This document shows, one piece after another, positions 36,201-48,200 of a stretch of 64,000 nucleotides of DNA. The stretch spans positions 248,001-312,000 of the forward strand of contig NC_054570.1 in NCBI RefSeq assembly GCF_017654505.1, read 5' to 3'. The notes beneath the pieces were generated by a model that saw nothing but the letters and a program-made list of their open reading frames with translations, did not search any database and was not told the DNA's origin. This DNA comes from Polyodon spathula (Eukaryota; Chordata; Actinopteri; Acipenseriformes; Polyodontidae). Each line of letters starts with the position of its first letter. The stretch's first letter is position 1. The position numbers and the translations under genes were made by a program.

Positions 36201-39200
36201 TGCTACCCATTTCCCATGGATGCCACAGTAAATAATGCCTCCTTGTCTGAAAAGTTGAACACTATTATGCAATAAATAAAGCAAAGGACTCTCAGCACCA
36301 TCGTCCAGCACTTCTCTCACCTTGGTGTCTTTGGCTCATGTTCTCTGTCGGCTCTAACAGTCCACTTCATTAACTGTTCCCACTCCAGCTACAGGGGGGT
36401 CTGAAACCAAACAAATGTTCATCTCTGCCCTTTATTTGGTTTTGTGATTGAAATTGCCACTCTGACTTCTGTGGAAATGAGCGAGGGAGGCAGGAATGAT
36501 TCATTCTGAACGCTCTATTGCATTAAACCTCTCCTGGGATATGAGATGTAACAGATCAGCTAGTTTTAGTCATCACCTTTGTTTACAACACTTCTAGGTG
36601 GTAGCAAAATTTACATACATAAGGTAAAATCTACATGTGTGGGTTTTTTTATTTTGAGGTTACTGTTGTGAAAGTAAACTTGACCCATAGGGTGCCCACC
36701 TTGCCAGTGTCTCCTACACGCAATGACATAGAAATGGCCCCAATCTTTCTACTGTTCTCTGCTCAAGTGGCATTTCAAATATGAATATTCAATTAAAATG
36801 AATGCAAGCTGCTTTAGTGAGTGAACTGACGGAGTGTCACATGAGTGGTTCAGTACAGAAATTCTCAACGGGAGCGGCGTTCTTTGTGCTCTGCAAGTGA
36901 AGTAGCCACGGCTTTCACACATGCTTCAAGCCAGACAAGGTGCCAGAAACACTGCCCCTCCAGCTCCGAACAAGCTGCTGCCTCGAGCTGAAGCAGCTTC
37001 TCTTGGACTCCCAGCAGATTAACTTCACTGTCTGATGCTTTCTGAACAGCCTGGGGATCTGTTTTGTAAGGGAATAGGGACTGGGTCACACAGCTGGGTA
37101 CCTTGCCAAGGTCACCCTTTGAGTCTGTTGAATCCTGATAGCACTCAAGCTAGGGAAGAACTGAGCAGTGAGGTTTGCTAGGGTTGAGTGGCTAACTGCT
37201 GTTTAAGTGGCTTATTTTGCTGGGGTGCGCCTATCTGCCTGTGCAGTTCTTTGTGGAATATATTTTAATGCAAATGGGTTTTTAAACGAAAGGCAAGGTT
37301 TTTAAAATGATTTGAATCTTAAGATTGTTTTCTCTACAAAGAAATACCTCTACAGCAGTGTTCTCATGGGGCTGTTGCTGTGAAGGGAGGTGCTGGAGCC
37401 CATGTCTTTGTATTTAGGTTAGTGGGTGCCAGTCCAGGGCTCTGAGCAGTGTGCATTAGCCTTCAAAATGTTGCAGGCCTACATATTTCTTTTAACCTCA
37501 AAACCACTTTCAACATGCAAATGCAATAATTTTCCCCCAGCTATGATATACTCCGTCTTCTCCAACCACAAGAACGAGGGTGGTGGACCTCAGTGTAGTG
37601 TAAATGGATTCATCGGTTATTCAGGAGTGTTGGTAGGGAATGAGCACGGCTCCCTTTTAAGGGAGTGGGGTTGTGCTGTGAAAGAACATGTTGGTAAAGC
37701 TGGAGCAAAATTCTGAAGTGTTTTACATTGGGGCATGTTTTTTTTTTCTTCTGTTTGGATACAACAATGTAATCCTAAGGTATTTGTACCTACAACATAG
37801 TTTTTGTATCTTGCTATAGACATATGGTGCGTTCAACAAACAGATCTATCAGTTATTTAAATGGATGAGTTTGCATTCCTGTAACACGGGTATTAAGCAC
37901 TTAATTGTTTTTTAATCTTTTTCCAGGAGACAAATGCTAAAACCTGTTTACTCTGCAAACTTAGTGTCCTGTAACATCACTCCATCTAAACAGTCGCACT
38001 GAGCATGTGTAAAATTTGAATTCTATTTTGTTAAATTGCTTACAAGAGTGTCAATTGTAACTTTAAACTACCCTGAATGGATGTGATGCCAGTCAGTTTT
38101 GGTGCACTGTCCTGTGGTGCTTCAGTTCATAGTTGTGTCCTCTCTGGGTCTGGTAGTGTAGGGGCAGAATGTCTGGGCTTCTAGCAAAGGTGAGATTTGT
38201 TTGTCAAGAGAACTTGCATAGATTTGTCATGTTTCTGCAAACTTGATGTGCATTTATTACAAATTGTTTATACCTGACTATTGGTGCCGACATTTGATCT
38301 GTTAAATGTATGCCAATATTGCTGTTTTACTTTTGCAAGATCTATCCTGGGATTTCTCCTTGCGTGTGCCCCTGTATGCAGGGTGGGTGTGCTTTCTGAA
38401 GGTCACTCTGCACACTATCTCGCTCCTGGCTGAGTGGTTGTTAGTTGGGGTTTCTGCTACTGCTCTTGACTGTACTTGCATTGAAACAAAGGCTGTGTGT
38501 TCTGAGTCAAACAATGGATTCTGGAAAGTACAAGATAAGTGGACACTTACTAAATCAATTCTGGGAACTTTTAAAAAGTCGACCATAATGATCCCTTTCT
38601 GGGTATACAGGAATCCTTTTTTTTTCCTTAGATTTTTACATTAGTCTAAAGAACAGCTTTCCAATGAAGCGTGTTTAGACCTTTTAGCATAGATTAGTAG
38701 AATGTTTGTCCATCCATAGAATTAAGAAAAAGCCTTTCTGGAAGTGTGTTCTGTGAGGTCGTGTCTACTCTGGTCCTAAAGGTCCTTTTCAGCTGTTTCT
38801 TAGAAAAAGCAAAATCCTAAGTAGCTTGCACCCCTGTGGTGGAGAGCATGCGTTCTGGCAGGGCAGCCTCTAAATACACAGGGATAGCTTGTGGCTGCTC
38901 TGGCCCTGGGGTTGTTTACAGCCTGCTCTGCTCTATTTCTGTTTTATACTGAGTTTGGAAAGTTTGTTAATCCTTTTCTTGGATTCTGTCCTTCAGGGAC
39001 AGAACTAGAATTCAGCGCTCAACTGGCACCTAATAACTGCTTGCTTTAAGCATCCAATCAAAGTGGGACAATTGCCATATTGGCTGGCCCTTTCTGCAGA
39101 GTTAAACATGTACAGTAATTTGTCATTGTATACAGTAATGTAGCATGGGGATTAAATCTTAGTTGTAACAGGGATGGAAATAAGACTTCCACTGCATAGT

Positions 39201-42200
39201 TAGATCAAAATCTGGTTTTAATGTGTTTTGGCGCACCTTGGCTTGTAACCTATACACTGTGGCTAATCAAGCTTGTAGTAAATCCTGGGATTGGTGAAAC
39301 TGCTATGCAATAGGAGTCTTTATTTCCATCTCTGCTTTTGAATACAGTCCAAGTACTTGAAGGTTTCAAAACAAAGGTACTAGACGGTAGAAGGCGTACA
39401 CTTATGTAAAACTGAGATGGCAGAATTTAAGTGGGATCTGTTTGGCTAGGATAATGAGTAATAAATATGCTGTGTTACCACAAGGTGAGCTGTGTATTGC
39501 AGCACACAATGCCAGCATGTTTCTCTTGATGCAAATGCCCCTGTGCTTGCAGCTCTTTGCTGTCTGGTTGAAGCTCGGGAGCAGTAGAAGGGTATTCTGG
39601 CTGCCCCTGGAGTTCTGCTGTTGCGTGTCCCAGATCAATGCTTCTCCTTTCACTGAGCCGCATCTGAAACAGGTTTGATTTTCATCCCTCTGTCAGGAAC
39701 AATAGCAGCTCCTGATGCCCTTACAATTTCGTGCTAAATGTCATTTGTTTTTTGTTCTTAGTCTCCGAATCATTCAAGCTGAAGGATTGTGCTCCTTGTA
39801 TGGCCTCACCTACATCCACCCTCAAGGTTTTTTCTCTGTACAGGAAGGCTATTTGTGTCAATGCTGTAATCATGCCTTTATTTAGGATTAAATCTAAGCA
39901 GGAATTGAGCTCCAGGGAAAACACACCTCTATAGGAATGCAATTTAGTTATCGAATTGAATGTCCCATATGAGACTGCAGCTAATGTAACTGTAAACTGA
40001 TCCGATGGGCAGATTCAGGGAGACCTGCTCATACTGCCAGTCCTGTACAGGGCTTGGTGCCAGAGTCTTTTTGGAACACCTTGTCTGTATTGCTTGGTTC
40101 TTGATGGCTCCAGTGCCTGATACAGTGCAGTATGTCAGTGTCTGGAGGGGTGAAGTTCACAAAATGAAGGTTGACTATCTCGGCTGTTAATGTATAATGC
40201 ATTGCACCGTATTTCTACGGCTAGATCTACTATCATAGATGGATTTTAGGAATTTAAGGTGCTAGATCAAACCCTAACCGGCAATCCGGTGTCAGTGCTG
40301 TGGTTGCTCTTGTGGTCTGTGTCTGCCCACCCCCCTCCCTGTGAAAGTCTGTCTTTGCACCGATTTTACCCCCTCATCAGGGCAGGGGTGTCTGCTGTCT
40401 CAAATGTACTGTAGCCGCTGCATTTTTTTTTCTGCAAAACCACTTGTTTTGGCAGGTTTAGCTTGTTGAAGTTGTGCATGTGGTGGAAGAGTGGTTTTAC
40501 ATTAACGTACAGTACAGTGCTGGGTATATCCAGCAATCCTGATTGTGTTGGCTGTTCACACTCCAGAATAATACTTTGACTTGAATCCCTGGGCTGCAGT
40601 AACTGAGATGCCTAGCAACTGCTTTGCCTTCGCAGTCGTATTGTAAGGGCTGTGGTCCCTTTACCATATTGTGGCTAATTGGAATGCATACAGTGATGGT
40701 TGTAATACTGTAGCTCCAGGGATTGAAATACTCCTGTTGCATAGCAGTTTCACCCATTCCTGGTTTTATTACAAGCTCAGGTGTGTCTTAAACACGTAGT
40801 AAAACCAGGAATAGATCAAACGGCTATGAAATGGCTTATTTTACATCCCTGATGTACAGATTAAACCAGCAGAATTACTCCAATTCTGGAGTCCAGTTTG
40901 CACGTAAAGAACCATATCTTATTGATTTGGCCCTAAACAGGGGTATTTACTGTAGGTCAGCCACTGAGATCAATTGAATAGGGACCCTGCTGTTCTGGAA
41001 TACATGCAGCTTTAGTAAATAGCACAGACTCCTACACACCCTATGCTTCAGTGTTCTCAGCAGCTCTGTTCCTCCCTTTTTAGAGTTCACATAAAGGGCT
41101 GCGGTATTGATGTACTCTGTTAAACTGACCTTTTTTTAAAGTTCCATCAGGTTTAATTTTTTTTTTTTTTTTTTTTTTTTTTCCCCTGAATGGCAAGCTC
41201 CCAAACTGCCCTTGCTAATGGCTTGTTCCCCTTGGACAGACTTCCTTCTACACAGCACTGAACACGGATTGTTCTAATGAACCAGTTTTTTCAGGGGAGA
41301 AAGTTCAAGTACTCTTCAGGGTTTCGGTGACATTTCATCTGGGCTGATCTACCTGCTGAGTTTCAGGAATTAAACTGGTTGCCCTTATATTCACCAAAGC
41401 TGGTTTTGTAGAAGGAATTCCTGCTTTTCAATTTTTTTGGACTTGGTCAAGTTTTTTTGTTTTTTAATAAAGTTCATCTGTATGCTGTTTAGTATGGAAT
41501 GAGGACAGATTCATTCAGTAACATCTAATGTTGAGGATTGGCCTAGAGGATGCAAATTCATAGATTATTTAGCAGACTCCTTGATCCAAGGCAACCTTTG
41601 AGACAAGGGTAGTGTGAACTATGTATCCGCTGCAGAGTCGCTTTCAACATCTCGCCCGTAAGACGACGCACAAGGAGGTGTGACTTGCTTAAGGTCAGTG
41701 AGTGGTCCAGGATTTGAACCAGGGACCTCCTGGTTTCAAGCCCTTTCCTTTAATCACCAGACCACACAGCCTCTAGGATGTGACAGGGGTGCAATCAAAT
41801 GTGCTGCAGTGAGAGGCTGCCCCCTGCCCTTTTACCAGTACAGCACCAGTTAGGAAATCTGGTGGGAACCCATTAGCATGCCTTTTTAAATACATACAGG
41901 GGTGTGTGACCGAGACGTCTGAATGTGTACAGTCCAGACAACACCTGACTTGAATACAGAATGAAGTGTAACACTGTGGGCTGCTATGCTGTACTTCTGT
42001 TTCTATAATATGGAAGCTGGCATGGTGGTATTGCAGGAAGTGGCACTCCTCCATTCCAGTGAAGCACAGCAGACCCCTCCTCCTGTGTCTGCTGTGGCAG
42101 TTTGAACAGTAAAGCCAATAGTTTTGTGAGGGCAGGTTGGTTCTGCAGACAGCCGTGCTGTTTAATGAGCAGTGGAGGAGACTCCTCTGCTGCCAGATAA

Positions 42201-45200
42201 TGAAGTCCCGCGGGGCCAGGCAGACTGGGAAAGGTTTTTGTTGTCTCAAGCAAACTGAGCATTTTGTTTTCCATGACAAGTGGCAGAATGAGCAATGAGT
42301 GGAATTGCATTCGTTAAGATTGGTTTTAGTTAATTATTCCACGGTCTGCCACACCTCAAGGGGTCCTCGAGGCTCACGCATAGAGTATTCTAGATTTATA
42401 ACAGATACCACACAAAGGTAAAATGCTGTATCTATGGATCGGATTAGTCATGACTGGCCGAGCCCTCGTCTGAGAAGGGAGCTCCACAGGTAGCATGCTT
42501 TGTTTATAGGTAGAAGTGAAGGACCCATGTTCCACTGTCTACTGCTTTCCTGTACTTTGCTGTAGCATTAAGAATCATTCATGTAAACATGCCTGTTAGC
42601 CAAAAATACATTGGAATTGCCTGCCTGCAGAATGGGTGGGAGAAGGAAACAGCACTAGAATTGTTCCTTCAACAGGACAGTGGGAATGAGGTCTGTTTGG
42701 GTGAAAACGCCTTAAGAGGGAGCGAACGCTCTGTCAGAAGCTCTGGGTATATATAGGTTTGTTTTTCTTTTGATACACTTGAAGCATTTTCTGCTCTAAT
42801 CTAAGAATCTAATCTGGTAATCGCAGCACATTGGGTGATTTGCATAACCTTCCAACCAGCCCTCACTGTGTGCCATTTTGTTGTGTGGTTTTTATCATTT
42901 CAAGGCTCAATTCAGTTTAGTGAAATGGAATTTAAAATGTAAAACTTTTTTATAAAAGCATATAATTTTAAATGTGGCGCTTTTTCTTTTCAGATTTTTG
43001 GAGAGTATTATCACTTCCAGCACCGTGCAGTGGTGAAACGGTCCTTGTCGGAACACAGAAGCCGTCACCTCAAGCTGCAAAAGGAACCGCAGGTAATTAG
43101 TCTTTTTCAGGTACTAGGATGCATTGCAGACTGTATCAGTTGACCCTTTCTCTTGTGATGCAAGAGTCACTTTGAGGGGGCACAATGCATGAATTTTTGC
43201 ATGTTGGCAGTCTAAACTTGTGGTGACAAGTGTTGTGAAGTCTGCTGTTTGTTTTTTGTGATAGTGCTTTGATTTATTTATAGACGTGCCTGACGTCTGT
43301 CTTAGTAATGCATTTTTAAAGTAACAGCAGTCTTCAACTAAGAAAACAAGCCATCAAATTAATATTCTCTGTGCAGAAGGGATTTGTAAATAGAGTAAAA
43401 TTACAATAATGAATCCAGCTGCTCTTGTGGGAATTCATTACCAGACTGAGTGACGGCTCTTTCACTAGCATCAGAGCATATTGCTGGCTATGGGAAGCTC
43501 TGCAATTTCAGCAGGAACTCTGTCTTGTCTTGCAAGGCTATTTACAAATGGCTTAAATACAGCATTTGCTTGACCGGTCTTCAAGCTGTGCAATACCAAT
43601 GCCTGCAGTGCATGATTTACTCTGTGGAAACAGTGACACCAGTGTACCGCCCGCCTCTTTGCATTTCACTTTCCACAGCTCATTTAATGACCCATTTGGA
43701 GCCTCTGAGTCAAGTCCACCCTTTTATTTCTCCTGAAGTTAATTAAGTGAAGCTTATAAACTAAGCTTCAGGAAGGACTGTCCCCTACACACTACATCCT
43801 CCAAACCTGGCTTAAAGGAGCTCTAAATACTGGTAACTTGTTTCCCCCAGCTCCACCATTGTAGCTACCCCTTGAACCAGTGAAACCCAAGCTAAGCAAT
43901 TTATGTAAGTCCTTTATTTTAATATACTTAGAGGAATAAGGCAAGCTTCATCTCTGGATCCTCCTCTAATCCACGGTTATTTCATGTTGGAACAATAACT
44001 GCTCTGCATTCTGGGAACAGAATTCAGCCCAAAGTTGCATTGTGCTTTGAATGAGGAGCAATAAAACCTGTTTTGCTACAACTTTACATGAAATGCAGTA
44101 CCAAACCAATGGCAGAAGTTGACGTGACATGTTGTAAAAGCTTTGAAGGTTTTTTTTTCTTTTACCAGGAAAGGATCGTTGTGGATGTCGTTAAAACAAA
44201 TGTCTGAACAAGTCGCTTGGTTGGAGTTTAATAGGAGTAAATCCTCCCCTTTGTCTTCTAGTCTTTGCAGCGCAGCACAATGGAAATTGTGTAGCAGTAT
44301 CCCATACCAGCTTGTATTCCAAATTGGCTGCCAGTCAAGTCTTTTTAAAGTGCATCGCTATTGTCTAACAGTGGGGTGATGCAGGGTTTAAATAACAAGC
44401 CCTGGATAACTTGATTTTCATAGTTCAAGACTCATTAAAGACAGCCCGGGACTCTGCCTAGAGCGCTCTTCAAAAATACTAGCCATTGTTATCCACATTG
44501 AGAAATGTTTGTCTACACTTTGAAAGGGAATTCATTACCCATCACCATGGTGCATTCAAGGGTGTGATCCTGAATTGCATGCTGATCAGGGGTAAAGACT
44601 TGGGTATTTACAACGCTAGCCAATTCTGGCTCTCTGGGTTGGTTTGGGGAGGGGATTGAAATTGCTCTACTGTTGGAGGTGCTCAAGCAAGATTAGCTAG
44701 TCTTTTCTATTGGCAGCGCCAGTCTGCAGCAGGGCTGCGAAACTGATTGTTGCAGGTGGTTTAGAGCAGCAGAGTGGCCTGTGGTTTTGGCTTCTATCTC
44801 TGTATGAGAGGCTGCCTGTGTTTTGTGTGGCAAGGCGGCAGGTTGAAATAGCATAACGGACAGGGGGAGCAGGGAGGCCCAAAACAGGGCTGGCAAATTC
44901 AACGCACGTGTAGCAGAAAAGATGCAATAACAGATTACACTGTCCCCTCCTCCCCCCTCTGTCTCTGGCAGTGATAAGTTGGGCAGCATTTCTATTTCCT
45001 GATGAATTTCTCAGTCCCACAGGAGCATATAAAACAGGGAGCCTCCCAACTTCAAACAATTTATGAAGTGATAGCGAGTTGTTTTTTAAACTGTTGCTTT
45101 GGAAATCTTCGTTCAGTGCTGGACGTCCCAGAGCAGGCGGACATACCATTTTTAAACTTGTTGTAGCTTGTGAAGAGAATAAGCACGTCTAAACCTGAGG

Positions 45201-48200
45201 CCACTCCACTTGTGTTTGCGTGCATTACATGGTGTTTTGGACTTGACCACTGGAAAAAAGACTATTTGAATTCTTGTTTACATTTATACGTGTATGAGTT
45301 TTATGTTTGAGAATGCTTCTATTTAAATGTTTAAAGTAGTATACTTATTTAACCAGTAGGGCCTTGGTCTAGTAGGTAGTAAAAATCTTCTAAACCACCT
45401 GCCAAGCTAAGTTACTGCTGCAGAAATAAAATTGGATATTTAGTTGCTTGTGGGGTAGCACTGCCTCTTTTTTTTAAAATGCATTTAATTGGTTTTCATG
45501 CTCATCTCTCCATCACTGAAGCAGTGAGTGGTACTCGGTCTTCTGCAGTACAATCAAATAAAATCAAATCGCCCTTTTAGTGGCGTCAAAGCAATACATT
45601 TTAAAAAAAAAATTACCTTGCAATCTATGAGTTTAATCTCGCTGTCTGTTTTCAAAAGTCCTGTGGCTGCAATACAGATGTTTTTGTTGTTGGGCTGTAG
45701 GGAGCGTCTGTCGTTTTGTATGTCCAATGTTGATAAATGCATTTCCTACTTTAAGAAATTGAGACTGCTAGTAAAGGGAATTTGACCCTCCTAATATCAC
45801 TTCAGTTTTTCACTAACCATCATTGTACTTTTGCTAGACAAGTGGGGGTGTATCTTCAGGTCTCAATCTAATTATTGCACTAATGAGGTTTTGAATAACT
45901 CTCCTGTCCCCCTCTGCAGCCCCTAATGATAGACCATCCTTAGAGCTGCTGTGTGCCCTCAATTAGATAACAGCCTATTGGATTACTGCACAGGGCTGCT
46001 TAAACTGCAATTAAGAGGCATTGTGCTTGGAAAGCATGAAATTGCTGCTCCTTAAGCTGAAGGTTGTGTCTGGCAGCAGAACCTTCTACTCCCAGACTCT
46101 CTCTTTTGCCTGGATTTGGGTTTGGTCAGTTCCAAAGAGCACAGTCTGTGCTAGTGTTTTTTTTCACTCTGGGCCAGAGCTCCAAAATACAATGCTGGGA
46201 CAATGGCTTGCCTTATTTGTACAAATCTGTTAACATCCTGACAGCATATGATGCTATTTCTTCAGTTGACCCTGGTGTCTTGGACTAAAACAAATCTGGC
46301 CTGTTGGCATATTTTACATGGAAAGTCTCTCCCCTCCCCAACCGCCATAACAATTAGGGGCTTGACAGCCTTGGTATCTGAGTGTGATTAAATAAGGGTT
46401 AGCTAATGAAAGCTTCAGTTATGATGGCACACTGATGTCCTTAACTCCTTCCCATCCAAATCCAGTTTAGTACTGTGGGAGAGAAGTCCCATGTTAAGAG
46501 GGAAGAGTTGAGGGCTGTGGTTCTGTCAATCCTCTTAGCTCCATTTAATCACATTGATCTCCACCAGCTGCTTCTCTCCCTCCTGCACATTCTGTTCACA
46601 TTATGTAATGCAGTATAAATATGAACCCTGACCCTGCTTTTTGACCCTTCTGAATGTAATGTAACATACTTTTTTTTAATGAAGTATCCTGGGATTGCAG
46701 AATCCTGACTGGGGAGGGGAATCTGCTTCCACATTGCAGCAGAAAACGAGCAAAGCTGTGGTGCAAGTGGGTGGAGAATTGCAGGGGTAATGAATGGGGT
46801 AGGATTTGCAGGTTAATCTGCTCGGGTCCGTCGTTTTTATTGAATATCCTAAATGCCTTCTGGAAATGAGTTTTGGCAGGAAATGGTGCTGCAGAACACC
46901 TGTTTGGAACAGTGGTGTTGTAGTTCCCTTGTTTGTGCAGTAGGAGGTGCTGTGCAAGGCTGAAAGCATTTATATTTTTTTAATTCCAGGTTGTTTGGGC
47001 AGAACAACAAGTTGTGAAGAAAAGGAAGAAGAGAGATATTTACACCAACCCGTCTGATCCCAAGTTTTCAGAGCAGTGGTACCTGGTGAGTGGCGTTTTC
47101 TACATTGGGATTTAGACACTATCCTAGCGTTCTCCTGAGACCTTCAGTGTGTGCACAATACACCTAGGGTTATTTCACTACAAATACTGCACTGCATTTC
47201 CTGCATGAGTTTCAAAGGAAAACTGTTGTAGTCAGTTTTATTCTGTCATCTCATCAAATGAGAATTGGTGGGGGGAGGAGGAATGTCAAGCAATCTGTTC
47301 CGGACAGCGTTGTGATATGAATTCTAATCCAGTATATACTGAGCATCAAAAGAAACGTCACAAATTTGTGATAGGAAATGAGTTTTGGAGCAGGTGCAGT
47401 GACTTCTTTAACAGCCTGCCCTGTCACTGAGGTGTAAACTTGTCCTCGGCCAAAGGTGTCGAATTGACTGAAAAAAGAAATCGAAGGGTAGTGATGGGGG
47501 GTGTGGTTGAAGTGAAGTGATTGAGTCTGAACTCTGATAAAAGCATGTAAATTGGACAAATGGGAGCCTTGTTAGAAAACTATTCACTCAGCTGTTGCTA
47601 TAGTGATCTTTTTGTATTGTTTTGGTATCTGTAGGGGGTTTGCAGGGGGGGGCAACAGCAGAGCAAGAAAGGAGGGAAATGGAGCTCCTTCAGTACTGTA
47701 GCAGAGGGGGGCTCATAGAGCTTGTGAAGCAAGGACAGGAAGAGAATTGTTTGCATTAATACAGTGTAGCCTGGTCTTGGTAACTATTGTCTCACCAGGA
47801 TGAGGCATTTGCCTTCAGACTCTCCCCATAGGGATTGCAGTTGTGCTGCTATTATATCTCTGCATGACAAACCGTAAGTTACTGAATATCTAGGGGTTAA
47901 ATAATTCGGTATGCAACTCTCTCTTTCGTCAAAGTTAACGACTACATTGGATGGACATCTTAATGTCTTAAAGGAATTAGTTTTTTTTTAAAGTAATTTT
48001 ATTAGTGTGTTTGTGTGTTAACAAACTTAAGTAGTTTTGTGAAGCACTGCACCTGCAGGTGTACTGCAACTCAAATAGCCTGGAGCTCCTACGAGTCCTC
48101 CTGGTTCTAGAATCTGCTGGCTTTGTCAGCCTTCATTCTTCACAAAGCACCGCTGCATTGGAGGTTTGATTCAGAGCTGTAGGGCAGCTGCCTGTCGTGA

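Larger units (their letters stand above)
20804..42993 (+). other. FURIN: FURIN intron 2 (22 kb; contents)
   Basis: No FURIN coding sequence. Contents recognised: (AT)n at about 27181-27223; A/T tracts near 27599, 31768, 32149, 32259, 33644 and 41157; a Tc1-type remnant (32301-32700); gap 34582-35081; an antisense exon-like ORF (36865-37149); two related MITEs (39169-39334, 40717-40851); a SINE (41560-41774). The remaining blocks show nothing I can name. Confidence 0.75.

Noticed and set aside
41773..42279. Minus-strand 168-codon frame, one of the longest gap-free ORFs
   Set aside because: Its composition is random (Cys/His/Ser-rich), there is no splice context or homology, a second frame overlaps it, and it abuts the SINE.
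44693..45149. Overlapping minus-strand frames of 98 and 150 codons in FURIN intron 3
   Set aside because: Neither shows a recognisable motif or splice sites; likely chance.
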